From Sphingopyxis alaskensis RB2256 (lineage in GTDB: Bacteria; Pseudomonadota; Alphaproteobacteria; Sphingomonadales; Sphingomonadaceae): a stretch of 64,000 nucleotides of DNA. Positions 43,461 to 53,364 of the stretch are shown piece after piece. The stretch's first letter is position 1. The number at the start of each line of letters is the position of its first letter. Below the pieces are notes generated by a model. It ran no database searches. It worked only from the letters and a program-made list of their open reading frames with translations, and had not been told where the DNA came from. The translations under genes were made by a program, and so were the position numbers. The stretch is from assembly GCF_000013985.1 (NCBI RefSeq), contig NC_008048.1, positions 310,001-374,000 on the forward strand, given 5' to 3'.

Positions 43461-45032
43461 CTATGCCTCCAGCCGCCAGTCCCAGCCGAGCGGGTCGCCG
43501 TCCATCACCTCGACCCCGGCGGCGATGAGTTCGTCGCGGAGTTTGTCGGAGGTCGCGAAGTCCTTGGCGGCGCGGGCTTCCTTGCGGCGGGTGAGGATGG
43601 CTTCGATTTCGGATTCGGTGATGGTGGCAGTTTTGGGGCGGATGCGCAGGTCGATTCGATCCAATTCAAGAAGTCGCAGACCGAATATTTGGTCCATCGT
43701 AGCAATGAGGCGAAGGCGATTGTCCAGTTGAATAAACGGGTCAGTGACCGCTTCTTCGACCAACTTAGTCAAAGCCAGTTTTTCCGACGTCGGGAAGGCC
43801 GATGCTGTATTTAGATCATTGCTGATCGCATCGTCAAATTCGCCCAGTATCCCGGTAAAATCGAACCATTCATCCGTCTCATTGATGGAGTCGATGTAGT
43901 CATCAACCATGCCCGGACTGCGCAAGTATTTTTTGAACGGTTTCCATTCGGAGAGCGTGGCAGCCTCCTTAGTGCGCTGGACCGCCATCACCAGCCGCTT
44001 CAACCGCGTCAGCGCCGCGCCCAGCCCCTCCCACGAAAACTCCAGCTCGCTGCGATAATGCGCCTGGAGGCACATCAGGCGATAGGCGAGGGGGTGGTAG
44101 CCCTTGTCGATCAGGAGTTGCAGGCGCAGGAACTCGCCCGCGCTCTTGCTCATCTTGCCAGAGCGTTCGACGAGGAAATTATTGTGCATCCAGATGCGCG
44201 CGCCGCTGTCGGTCGAGCAGCTGCGCGCCTGGTTCTGTGCGATTTCGTTCGGATGATGAATCTCGCGGTGGTCGATGCCGCCGGTGTGGATGTCGAAGGG
44301 GAAGCCGAGCAAAGCCTCCGACATCACCGAGCATTCGAGGTGCCAGCCGGGCGCACCTTTGCCCCATGGGCTGTCCCACTCCATCTGGCGCGTCTCGCCC
44401 GGCGGGGTCTTGCGCCAGATGGCGAAGTCGGCGGGATGGCGCTTGCCGTCGACAGGGTCGATCCGGCTCTCGCCCTCGTCGGTCGCATGGCGCGCAAGGC
44501 GTCCGTAATCGGCGACGGTCGAGGTGTCGAAATAGAGGCCACTGTCGAGTTCATAGCAATGCTTGTCGGCGATCGCTTTGGCGAACTCGATCATCTGCGG
44601 CACATAATCGGTGGCGATCGACCAGTGCGCGGCCTCGGGCTTGCCCGCCTTCATCGGGCCTCGGATGTTCAGCGCCTTCACGTCGGCCCAATAGGCCTCG
44701 GTATAATGGCGCGCGATGTCCCAGATCGACTGCGCCTTTTCGGCCGCGGCCTTTTCCAGCTTGTCCTCCCCCGCATCGGCGTCGTCGGTGAGATGACCGA
44801 CATCGGTGATGTTGATGACATGGGTGAGCTTGTATCCCTTGAACGACAGGGTGCGGCCCAGCGTGTCGGCAAAGACATAGGCGCGCATATTGCCGATATG
44901 CGGATAGTTGTAGACGGTCGGCCCGCAGCTGTAGACGCGCGCTTCGCCGGGGTGGACGGGCTCGAAGGTTTCGAGGCGGCGCGTCAGGCTGTTGAACAGC
45001 CTCAGCGGCGGGGAGGCGGGCGTGTCGGTCAT
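43461..45032 (-). CDS. cysS: Cysteinyl-tRNA synthetase
   Basis: 523 residues from the ATG at 45032; an in-frame ATG four codons earlier is also possible. Class I motifs: Y-S-C-G-P-T-V-Y-N with zinc Cys, P-H-I-G-N (HIGH), G-W-H-L-E-C-S, H-T-G-G-I-D-H, and G-K-M-S-K-S. The catalytic part is ordinary. The anticodon-binding half contains a stretch (about 43681-43980) with 149 G/C of 300 by my count, far below its surroundings, and longer than usual connecting segments (I-D-S-I-N-E-T-D-E-W-F-D). This looks like imported or relaxed sequence inside an essential gene. Confidence 0.95.
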   Translation of the reverse strand: MTDTPASPPLRLFNSLTRRLETFEPVHPGEARVYSCGPTVYNYPHIGNMRAYVFADTLGRTLSFKGYKLTHVINITDVGHLTDDADAGEDKLEKAAAEKAQSIWDIARHYTEAYWADVKALNIRGPMKAGKPEAAHWSIATDYVPQMIEFAKAIADKHCYELDSGLYFDTSTVADYGRLARHATDEGESRIDPVDGKRHPADFAIWRKTPPGETRQMEWDSPWGKGAPGWHLECSVMSEALLGFPFDIHTGGIDHREIHHPNEIAQNQARSCSTDSGARIWMHNNFLVERSGKMSKSAGEFLRLQLLIDKGYHPLAYRLMCLQAHYRSELEFSWEGLGAALTRLKRLVMAVQRTKEAATLSEWKPFKKYLRSPGMVDDYIDSINETDEWFDFTGILGEFDDAISNDLNTASAFPTSEKLALTKLVEEAVTDPFIQLDNRLRLIATMDQIFGLRLLELDRIDLRIRPKTATITESEIEAILTRRKEARAAKDFATSDKLRDELIAAGVEVMDGDPLGWDWRLEA

Positions 45033-45081
45033 GCCGCCGCCCATGCCCCGCACCGATGCGATACGTCAACCGAAAGACGGC

Positions 45082-48000
45082 TTACTCCGCGGGCGGGGTC
45101 CACAGATCGTCGTTGCCCGCGCCGGTCACCGGATCGTCGACGAGCGGCTCGCCGCTCAGCGGATCGATGTCCCGCATCGTGATCAGCGGCTGCCGCAGGG
45201 TATAGCCGCCGCCCTGTCCGTCTTCCCCGTCGCCCTCGATCTCTTCCTCGATCACATCCTGAACCGGAAATCCGCCATCGCCGTCGCGATCGAATGCGAT
45301 GCAAACGGCCGGGCTGGAAAGGAGGCAGCCGTTGACCGTCGATCGCGGGTCATAACTGCCGACAACGGGCGCGACCCCGTTGACCGTCACCAGCTGAAGG
45401 GCCTGGAGCCCGGTGACCCGTCCGCCCGCACCCAGATGCGTGCCGTTGACGACGATCCGCGACGCGCCTTCAGTCAGGACGTCGAGCCCCCCCGCACCGA
45501 AGGTGAACCCGCGGCGCTCCGCGAGCGCCGTTCCGGCGCCGCTGTTCTGGACGAAGAAGCCGCCGACGACCGCGGCGCGGATACCGCGCGCGAAGAGTGC
45601 GCCTTCGTCGAGGACGATGCCGTCATTCCGGCTGAGCCGCTCGCTGATCGCGTCGGTCGTCATCGCCGAGGCGACGTCGGCAATCGCCGCCGCTGTTGCA
45701 ACGATGATGTCGTCGGACACCATGTTGAGCTGACCCGCCGGTGCCGTGCCGTTGACGAGGCGCACCCTGCCCTGGCCAAGAATGACCTCGAGCGCGTCGT
45801 CCGCGACGAGATTGAGCGCATTGGCATCGGTCAGCCCGGAGAGTTCGACATTGCCGATCACGCGCATCTTGCCCGGCGTGCGGATCGTCAGCGCACCATT
45901 GGCGCCGAGGTTCGATCCGGGGGCGCCACCTGCCAGCGTGAAACTGTCGATGATGACGTCGGGCGGCGCTGCCGACCCGACCGAGCTGCCCCCCACGGAA
46001 GCCACTTCGGGTGCGAAGACCTCGATCTGCGCGCCGAACAGGCGGGTGAGTTCGTCGGCATCGATACGATAGCCCGACACACTGCCCCCTGGCGCGCCGC
46101 CGATGAAAGTCTGGTTGGCGTTGTTGTTGTTCGCGAGCGAGAGAGCCGTAGTGACGCCCGCGGTGCCGATGCGCGCCGCGGCGTCGATCGCAATGTCCGC
46201 CGAAGCGAACGAAATCGACTGCCCTGTGACGATGCCCGCCACGCCGATTGACGACCGCGCGGTGGCGCTGAGATCACCCGCGACGGTTACGGTGCCGAGA
46301 TTGAGGACGCCGCCGTTGTTCGCGAGGATCGCGTCGGCGGCGGTGAGCGCGTCGATCGTCATCGCCGTACCCTGCGCGTCGAGATCGGCGGTGCCGGCGA
46401 CGGAGCCGTTGCCGAGCGACAGATCGCCACTCGAGCGGACAAAGGCGTCGCCGACGTCGGTGACAAGCGTCGCAAAGTCCATCGCGTCGCCGCCTTCAAT
46501 GCGGATCGCGTCGGCGCTGGCGTCGATCGGTCCCGAGGCAAAAAGCGCGCCGATACGGATCGCACCATTGCTGCTGGCAAGGCTCGTCGCGCCAAGCGCA
46601 TAGACCTGGTCGGCGTCGATTCCTGCGGCGCCCGTCAGCGCGACATTCTGCCCCTCCACCACGGTCAGGTCGATTGCGCCGGCCGCGTTCAATGATGCGT
46701 TGCCGAGCGCGCGAACGCCGCCGCCCGCGATGCCCGCAGTCGAAGCGATGACGAGGTTGCCGTCGGCGGTGAGCGTCGGAGCCGGATTGCCACCTGGATC
46801 GGTGAGCGCGGCGATCGTGACGTTGTCGGCCGTGATCGCGATATCGCGCCCAGCGTTTACGGAGGCGGTCAGGGTGGCGGGGCCGGCGGAGTCGACGACA
46901 ACGTCGTCGAACGATGCGACGTCGGCGAGCGTCGTCGCGCCGCCCTGGGTGCGGAGGCTGCTGTCGCCGCCGGTAACGCCGAGGCCCAGCGTGGACGCGC
47001 CGCCCACCGCGATCTCGTTGGCGGCGGTGAGCAGAATGTCGTCGCCTGCCGTCAGCGCGGCAGCGTCGATTGCGCCCGCGGCGGACTGCATGACGATGTC
47101 GGCGCCGTCCGCGGCCTGTGGGGTGATCGCGAAACCGGGACTGCCCGATGCCGAAGAAAAGTCGAGGATATGTGTATCGGCGCCCGCGCCGGTCGCGGCG
47201 ACACCGTTGGCGAAGACATTGCCCGCGGCCTGCACCCTGACATCGTCGCCCGCGGCGATATTGGCGAGACTGGCGATGGTTCCCGCGAGCAGCAGCATAT
47301 CTTCGCCCGCGGTGCCGCCGTCGACCGACGCGGCGCCGCCCGCGCTGACGCCGAACATGCGCGCGGCGGCACTGGTCGTCAGCGAGACGTCGGCGGCCGC
47401 AATGGCGAACAGATTGCCCTCTGCGAGCAGGCCGTTGCCATCGACATAGCCGCCGCTGGCGATCGCCGAAGCAAAGATACTGGCATCGGAATTGAGGAAG
47501 ATGTTGCCGCCCGCGACGAAATTGCCCGTCAAATCGTCGGCGGCGAAAATCGAGATCGTGCCCGCGACATCGGCCGTATCCACCGACACCGCGCCGCCAA
47601 GGCCGAAGGCGACAAAGGATGCGTCGCCGGTGACCGGGCCGGTCAGCGCAACGTTGTCGGCGAACAGGCTGATGTCGCCGGTCGCGGCGATCGCGCCGCC
47701 GTCGATGCCGTCCACCGCCGACAGGCTGACCGTCAGCCCGGCATCGATGCTGTTGAACGCGATCGACTGGCCCGACACCTGCACGAATCCGCCGGCGCTC
47801 GAATTGCCGAGGTCGACCGCGCCCGGCGAGGCGATGCTGATATTGCCGCCGGTGATGATCGAGTTGAGCCCGGTGGCGAAGCTGCCTGCGCTGGCGCTGA
47901 AATCGCCAATCGCTTCGGCATGTTCGACCCTGGCTGCGCCGGGACTGAAGAGGCTGATGCTTCCGCCCGCCAGCCCGTCGACCATGATCGTGCCCGCGGG

Positions 48001-51000
48001 ATCGCTGACCGTCAGCGACAGCGAGCCATCGGCGGCGGCGAGGCTGCCCGTCGCGCCGCTGACGCTGGTCGCCGCCGTCATCGTCATGTCGCCGCTCGCG
48101 TTCAGCGTCGGTGCCGTGCCTTCGCGATTGTCGTGGCGCAGGTCGATCTGGTCGCCCGCGTCGATCGTCAGCGATCCGTCGACGTCGAAACTCCCATTCG
48201 ACTGGCCATAGACGCCGATCGATCCGTCGGTGATGAGCGTGACGTCGCCCTGGCTGGCGATCGCGCCGCCCGCTGGAGCGACGAAAATGCCCGCGGCCGC
48301 AGTGTCGATGTCGTTGTTCGTCGGCGCGGCGAGGCCGAACGCCTGCGCGGCGAGGCCCGCGAAATTGATGTCGCCGCCGCTGGTGCGCAATTCGATACGG
48401 CCTGCGATGTCGCCGCTGGCATCGATGCCCGTCTGCCCGAGGTCGATCTGGCCGGGTCCCGCGACACCGCTGCGCGCTTCGATCTCGACGCGTCCGCCCG
48501 CCGACAGGCCCATGAGGCCAAGGCCGCCATCGGTGCCGCCGCCCTGGCCGAGTCCGCCGCTGCCGCCTTCGCCCTCGACGCCATTTGCGGCAAGATCGAC
48601 GGCCTCACCCCCCGAATCGATCGTGCCACCGACCGCGACCAGTCGGACGGTCCCGCCGCCGCCATTGCCCCCGTCGCCGCCATCGCCCGCCTGGTTTCCG
48701 GCCCCGAAGACGCTGTTTGCTCCCGCGCCGCCGGCGCCGCCGGCGCCGCTGCTGGCGAGCGCGACGCCGCCGCCGGTGCCGGTGCCGAGCGTCACCGCCG
48801 CGCCGTCCGTGGCGGCGATCTCTATCGTGCCGCCGCGGCCGTCACCGCCGTCGCCGCCGTCCGGGGCGGCAGTGGGGAAGGAGCCGAAGCCGAGCCCGGC
48901 CGATCCGCCGTTGCCGCCGACCCCGCCGGTGACGAAGTTGGTTTCGACGATGGTGAGACCCGCACCGGCGCCCACCGCCTGCATCCGCGAGGTGCCGCCG
49001 CTGCCGTTGCCGCCGTCGCCGCCGTCGCCATCGCGCCCGTTGCCGCCGTCGCCGCCCGTGCCGGTCGATGCGATGGCGATCAGCAGCGCGCCTGCATCGA
49101 ACCCGGTGACGATTGCTTGCGCCACGCCGCCGAAGCCATCCCCGCCAGCGCCGCCGACGTTGTGGATGCCGCCGTCGCCGCCCGTTCCTGTCGCGACGCT
49201 GCTGGCCGAAGCGACCGCGGGGATCGCCGTTTCGAGCGCGATCGTCGCACTGCCGCCGCGCCCGGCGCCGCCCGTGCCGCCGACCCCGATACCCGTCGCG
49301 CCGCCGCTGCTGCTCGAAAAGAAGCTGCCGCCGCCGTCGCCGCCGATCCCGGAGGCATCGGCGATCATGCTGCTCGCGGTCGTGGTGCCGCCGGTAACGT
49401 TGATCGCGGCCGTGCCGCCGATCCCCTCGGCGCCGTCGCCCGGTGTGCCGGGCACGCCGCTGAAGCTTGAAAAGTTGAAAAATTCGCCGCCGCGCCCGCC
49501 GGTACCGACCGCGCTCGCCTGGATGACGCTGGCATCGACGACCGCAGTGCCCGAAATGTTGATCGTCGCGGTGCCGCCGCGTCCCTGCTGGCCGTCGCCG
49601 CCGGGGATGATGTTCAGGGGATCATCGTCATTGCCCGGCAGGCCTTCGCCGCCAAAGCCGTCGGCGGTCGCGAAGACGTCCGCGACGGTGATCGATCCGC
49701 CGCTGAAGTCGATGGTCGCGTTTCCGCCCACGCCAAGTCCCGATTGACTCTCCACCGCGCCACCGTCGGCGCTGACCCGGATGTCGCCGATCGAGGCCGT
49801 GCCGCCGGTCTGCGAGAAAGTGGCGTTGCCGCCCCGTCCGGCCCCGGCCGTGCCGCCATCGCCGATCTCCCCAACGCCGCTGGCGTCGATCGTGAGCACC
49901 GACGTCGTCACGCTGCCCCCGGCGATCGTCAGGCTGGCATTGCCGCCCTGTGCGTCGCCCGTCACTGCTTCGGGCGTGCCCGACGCCAGGATCGCAAGGT
50001 CGCTTGCCGCGAATGTCCCGCCCGTCACGGTCAGCGCGGCATTGCCGACGGCGCCAGCCGTGCCGCCCGACTGGAGGGTGAAGTTGCCGGTTGCGCCGCC
50101 CTGCTGGCCCGCGCCGATGATCAGCGATGCGCCGGCATCGCCGGTGAAGCTGCCATTGCCCTCGACAAGGAACTGGCCATCGGCCGACAGCGCCGGCGGC
50201 GATCCGGGCAGCGTCTGCGTCGGGGCGGCCGCGAAGGTGCCGCTGGCGCGCGCCACCGTGTCGCTGCGGAAGAGCGTGTCGGCGGCGACGATGGTCGCGG
50301 CGACGGCGCTGACCGGCGCGGTGTCCAGCTCGCCCCCGACGATATTATATCCCGCCGACAGCCGCACGGCGCCATCGGGATCGACCTGCGCCGAGACGGC
50401 GTCGTCATAGCCGATCGCGCCGCCGACCAGCAGCGTCACCGCGTCGTTCTTGGGGATCGCCACCATATAGATGCGGCTCTGGTCGGTGTCGCCCTGCTGG
50501 TGCGCGGGGCCGGTCGTCGTGCCCGAGTGGTCGATGACCGTGCCGCCCTCTGCACCGACGGTGACGTCGATGTCGAAAAGGCCGCCGTTGATGCGGATAT
50601 TCGCCGCCTCTGCGGCGATATAGGCGGCCGAACCATCGACGCGCACAGTGCCCGCCTGCACGATGCGCGGCGCGACAAGCGCGACATAGGAACTGCCCGG
50701 ATTGCCCGCGTTATTGGCGTTGATCGCGCCATTGACGGTGATCGCGGACGTGCTTCCCGACGCGCCGCCCAGGCGGATCGTGCCGCCGGGACCGAACAGC
50801 CCGCCGCTCGTGTCGACGTCGTTGGCGGTCAGCAACAGGCTGCCGACATTGATGACGCCGCTGGCGCCGATCAACACGCCGCCGGCGTTATAGAACCAGA
50901 TATTGCCGCCGCGCGGGCCGGTGGTCGAGCCGATATAGGAATTGACCGTGCCGTTGAGCGCGATCTGGCGGCCGAGCGCGCCACCCGATGCGTCGACGAA

Positions 51001-51327
51001 GCGGTTGAGCACCGTATAGTCGCCCGTGCCGATGAAGTTCCATATCTCGCCGGCCGGAAGGATATCGATCGCACCGCCGGTCGGCGCATTGTCGGTAGGC
51101 ACCCAGTTGATGACGCTCTCGCTCGTCGTCACCGTAACGCTTGTCGTGTTGGTGGCGCCATTGTTGCCGATGGCGCCGGTGCCCGACACAAAGCTGCCGG
51201 TTCCGGCGACCTGAGCCGCGACCGGGCCGCCCTGTGCGAGCGCGGCCAGACCTGCGGCAATCGCGCAACTGGCCAGCAGGCGCGGCTTGCCGCGATGGCG
51301 GGGCGAGGGGGTGGCGATGGCACGCAT
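45082..51327 (-). CDS. TpsA-type filamentous-haemagglutinin-like exoprotein
   Basis: About 2,081 residues from the ATG at 51327, with GAGGA upstream; an ATG at 51354 is also possible. The signal peptide (L-L-A-S-C-A-I-A-A-G-L-A-A-L-A) is followed by the TPS secretion domain (V-N-S-Y-I-G-S-T-T-G-P-R-G-G-N-I-W-F-Y-N-A-G-G-V-L-I-G) typical of two-partner exoproteins. The bulk is beta-helix repeats interrupted by a Gly/Asp-rich zone with G-G-D-G-G-N-G units (about 48.6-49.7 kb). The acidic C-terminus carries no recognised toxin domain. The protein should pass through TpsB and form a surface or released fibre. No immunity gene is seen. Confidence 0.85.
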   Translation of the reverse strand: MRAIATPSPRHRGKPRLLASCAIAAGLAALAQGGPVAAQVAGTGSFVSGTGAIGNNGATNTTSVTVTTSESVINWVPTDNAPTGGAIDILPAGEIWNFIGTGDYTVLNRFVDASGGALGRQIALNGTVNSYIGSTTGPRGGNIWFYNAGGVLIGASGVINVGSLLLTANDVDTSGGLFGPGGTIRLGGASGSTSAITVNGAINANNAGNPGSSYVALVAPRIVQAGTVRVDGSAAYIAAEAANIRINGGLFDIDVTVGAEGGTVIDHSGTTTGPAHQQGDTDQSRIYMVAIPKNDAVTLLVGGAIGYDDAVSAQVDPDGAVRLSAGYNIVGGELDTAPVSAVAATIVAADTLFRSDTVARASGTFAAAPTQTLPGSPPALSADGQFLVEGNGSFTGDAGASLIIGAGQQGGATGNFTLQSGGTAGAVGNAALTVTGGTFAASDLAILASGTPEAVTGDAQGGNASLTIAGGSVTTSVLTIDASGVGEIGDGGTAGAGRGGNATFSQTGGTASIGDIRVSADGGAVESQSGLGVGGNATIDFSGGSITVADVFATADGFGGEGLPGNDDDPLNIIPGGDGQQGRGGTATINISGTAVVDASVIQASAVGTGGRGGEFFNFSSFSGVPGTPGDGAEGIGGTAAINVTGGTTTASSMIADASGIGGDGGGSFFSSSSGGATGIGVGGTGGAGRGGSATIALETAIPAVASASSVATGTGGDGGIHNVGGAGGDGFGGVAQAIVTGFDAGALLIAIASTGTGGDGGNGRDGDGGDGGNGSGGTSRMQAVGAGAGLTIVETNFVTGGVGGNGGSAGLGFGSFPTAAPDGGDGGDGRGGTIEIAATDGAAVTLGTGTGGGVALASSGAGGAGGAGANSVFGAGNQAGDGGDGGNGGGGTVRLVAVGGTIDSGGEAVDLAANGVEGEGGSGGLGQGGGTDGGLGLMGLSAGGRVEIEARSGVAGPGQIDLGQTGIDASGDIAGRIELRTSGGDINFAGLAAQAFGLAAPTNNDIDTAAAGIFVAPAGGAIASQGDVTLITDGSIGVYGQSNGSFDVDGSLTIDAGDQIDLRHDNREGTAPTLNASGDMTMTAATSVSGATGSLAAADGSLSLTVSDPAGTIMVDGLAGGSISLFSPGAARVEHAEAIGDFSASAGSFATGLNSIITGGNISIASPGAVDLGNSSAGGFVQVSGQSIAFNSIDAGLTVSLSAVDGIDGGAIAATGDISLFADNVALTGPVTGDASFVAFGLGGAVSVDTADVAGTISIFAADDLTGNFVAGGNIFLNSDASIFASAIASGGYVDGNGLLAEGNLFAIAAADVSLTTSAAARMFGVSAGGAASVDGGTAGEDMLLLAGTIASLANIAAGDDVRVQAAGNVFANGVAATGAGADTHILDFSSASGSPGFAITPQAADGADIVMQSAAGAIDAAALTAGDDILLTAANEIAVGGASTLGLGVTGGDSSLRTQGGATTLADVASFDDVVVDSAGPATLTASVNAGRDIAITADNVTIAALTDPGGNPAPTLTADGNLVIASTAGIAGGGVRALGNASLNAAGAIDLTVVEGQNVALTGAAGIDADQVYALGATSLASSNGAIRIGALFASGPIDASADAIRIEGGDAMDFATLVTDVGDAFVRSSGDLSLGNGSVAGTADLDAQGTAMTIDALTAADAILANNGGVLNLGTVTVAGDLSATARSSIGVAGIVTGQSISFASADIAIDAAARIGTAGVTTALSLANNNNANQTFIGGAPGGSVSGYRIDADELTRLFGAQIEVFAPEVASVGGSSVGSAAPPDVIIDSFTLAGGAPGSNLGANGALTIRTPGKMRVIGNVELSGLTDANALNLVADDALEVILGQGRVRLVNGTAPAGQLNMVSDDIIVATAAAIADVASAMTTDAISERLSRNDGIVLDEGALFARGIRAAVVGGFFVQNSGAGTALAERRGFTFGAGGLDVLTEGASRIVVNGTHLGAGGRVTGLQALQLVTVNGVAPVVGSYDPRSTVNGCLLSSPAVCIAFDRDGDGGFPVQDVIEEEIEGDGEDGQGGGYTLRQPLITMRDIDPLSGEPLVDDPVTGAGNDDLWTPPAE

Positions 51328-51357
51328 GGCGGTCGTCCTCGATGCAAGAATCATGGG

Positions 51358-53181
51358 TCAGCGCGCCCTGACGCCGAACTGGGTGGTAAGCGACACGAGC
51401 AACCGCGGGTCGGGCCGTTCGGTCAGGAAACCGCCCCGATTGAGCGGCACCGCGAGCGTCACGTCGAGCCGCGCGACATCGCCATAGGCGACACGCACGC
51501 CGCCGCCCGCCGAATAAAGCTTTTGCGGATCGAGCCCGTCGAACGCCGCATCTTCGTTCCACACCCAGGCCGCGTCGAAGAAAGCGAAGGGCTGGATCGC
51601 GAAAGCCTTGGTATTGGCGGGGACGAACGAGCCATAACGCGCCTCCAGCGCCACGGCGACGCCGCTGTCGCCGATCACCGTGCCGGGGTCGAACCCGCGC
51701 CCGACGGTAAAATTGCCCCCCGAAAACTCTTCATAGGCGAGCAGGGGATCGGCTGCCCATTGGGCGCGCGGGGCCGCCGACAGGGTGAACAGCTTGACGG
51801 GGCGCCATTCGGCGAGCGCCTGCGCGCGGATGAGGAAGGCGTCGGGCTGCCCCTCGATGCGCGTCAGCGGTACCGCGCCGGGCAGGAAACAGGCGGTGCC
51901 GCCGGGCCCGCAATCGTCGCTCGCGCCCAGGAAATCCACACCCTGCCGCGCTTCGAGCGAGGTGGCGAGCGACCAGCGCGGCTCGCCCGCGCTATAGCCG
52001 CCGCGCCCGGCGATCGAACCGGGGTCGACCCAGCTCGCATCGGCGCGCAGGCCCAAAACGCGCAGCCGGTCCTCGTTGAGCGATATGCCCGACAGGCCGA
52101 TGTCCTGGTCGATAATGTCGAGCCCGCCGCCGATCGTCAGCCGCCGTGCCTGTGTCAGCACGAGCGGATAGGAGGCGAACAGGCTAAGGATCTGCGTATC
52201 GGACTTGATCGGCAGTCCGGTGACGTCGGGGCGCGTCCAGGCATAGATATAGCTGGCGCCGAGCCGCAATCCCTCGCCGCCGACGCGCAGCTCGTGGCCG
52301 ACCTGCACGACCGTCTGCTCGTCGAAATCTGGGGTCGAATAGAAACTCAGCGTCGTGAGATCGGCCATGCCGGTCAGCCCGGCGAAGCGCGCGCGCGCAT
52401 TGGCGCCCCAGCGGCCGACATCGCGCGAACCGAGATTCTGGGCGTTGAAGTCGAAGGTGACGGGGGTGCGCACCACCGTCACTTCGCCGATGACTTCGCC
52501 CGGCGTGCCGCCGGGGCGCAGCGTCAGCCGCGCATCCATCCCCGGAATGTCGCGCGCGAGCAGCAGGTAGCGCTCGGCATCGGCGATGTTGAACACCGGC
52601 GCGTCGTCGAGTCGCGACAGGTAGCGCTGAAGCAGCGCCTCGTTGGCGCCGGCATCGCCGCGCACTTCGACGCGCGCCATCCGCGCCGCCAATATGTCGA
52701 GCCGCACGACCCCGTCGTCGATCGTCTGCGCAGGGACGCGCACGGCGGCCAGATAGCCTTTGGCGCGCAGCATGGTCGCGGCGCGGTCGCGGATGTCGCA
52801 CACCGCGGCGATCGGCAGCTCCTGCCCGGTGCGGCCCGACCAGCTTGGCGACAGCATCGCCGGGTCGATGCCCTCGACACGCGAAAACTCGACCGCGCGA
52901 AGGGTGAAGCGGATATGGGCAAATTGCGGGTCGGCCAGCGGACAGGGCGCGCGCTCGATCTCCTCGTCGACCGCCACGATCCGCTCGCCGGGCGGTGCCG
53001 CGGGCGCGAGCGGCGGGCGCTGGATTTCCTCGCGCGTGGGGATCTGCGGCGTGGCCTGCCCAAGCGCCGCGGCGGGCAGCGCGGCCGCGATCAGCCCCGT
53101 CGACGCGGTCAGCGCGGCGCGGAACGCCCCGCGTCGCAGCCCGAAAATCGGATCCTGTCCCTCATCCCCCGACACGGCCAT
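51358..53181 (-). CDS. TpsB outer-membrane transporter (ShlB/FhaC/HecB family)
   Basis: 607 residues from the ATG at 53181; the open frame upstream is not conserved in character. Signal peptide, proline-rich linker (P-P-L-A-P-A-A-P-P), two POTRA domains (first F-T-L-R-A-V-E-F, second V-E-V-R-G-D-A-G-A), then a 16-strand barrel. The lid-loop signature appears as N-F-T-V-G-R-G-F-D-P-G near the end, and the last residue stretch L-T-T-Q-F-G-V-R-A-R closes the barrel. It secretes the adjacent TpsA; the genes are 4-30 nt apart. Confidence 0.9.
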   Translation of the reverse strand: MAVSGDEGQDPIFGLRRGAFRAALTASTGLIAAALPAAALGQATPQIPTREEIQRPPLAPAAPPGERIVAVDEEIERAPCPLADPQFAHIRFTLRAVEFSRVEGIDPAMLSPSWSGRTGQELPIAAVCDIRDRAATMLRAKGYLAAVRVPAQTIDDGVVRLDILAARMARVEVRGDAGANEALLQRYLSRLDDAPVFNIADAERYLLLARDIPGMDARLTLRPGGTPGEVIGEVTVVRTPVTFDFNAQNLGSRDVGRWGANARARFAGLTGMADLTTLSFYSTPDFDEQTVVQVGHELRVGGEGLRLGASYIYAWTRPDVTGLPIKSDTQILSLFASYPLVLTQARRLTIGGGLDIIDQDIGLSGISLNEDRLRVLGLRADASWVDPGSIAGRGGYSAGEPRWSLATSLEARQGVDFLGASDDCGPGGTACFLPGAVPLTRIEGQPDAFLIRAQALAEWRPVKLFTLSAAPRAQWAADPLLAYEEFSGGNFTVGRGFDPGTVIGDSGVAVALEARYGSFVPANTKAFAIQPFAFFDAAWVWNEDAAFDGLDPQKLYSAGGGVRVAYGDVARLDVTLAVPLNRGGFLTERPDPRLLVSLTTQFGVRAR

Positions 53182-53364
53182 CACCACCCCTTGCGTTCGG
53201 ACGCAGCGCGACGACCGCGCTGCACCATTTCGACCCGAACCGCCGCTGTCCGGCGGCCCGATTTTCGACCCAGGGAATGGTCCGCCAAGCCACCGGCGGC
53301 CTTTCCCGGTCTGATTATCAGATGGATGGCGCGGCGACAATGGCCGCCCCGTCCACCGTCATCA

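Noticed and set aside
45082..51327. Contact-dependent toxin (CdiA-type) with immunity gene
   Set aside because: The exoprotein has no recognisable toxin C-terminus or VENN-type boundary, and cysS rather than a small immunity gene follows.
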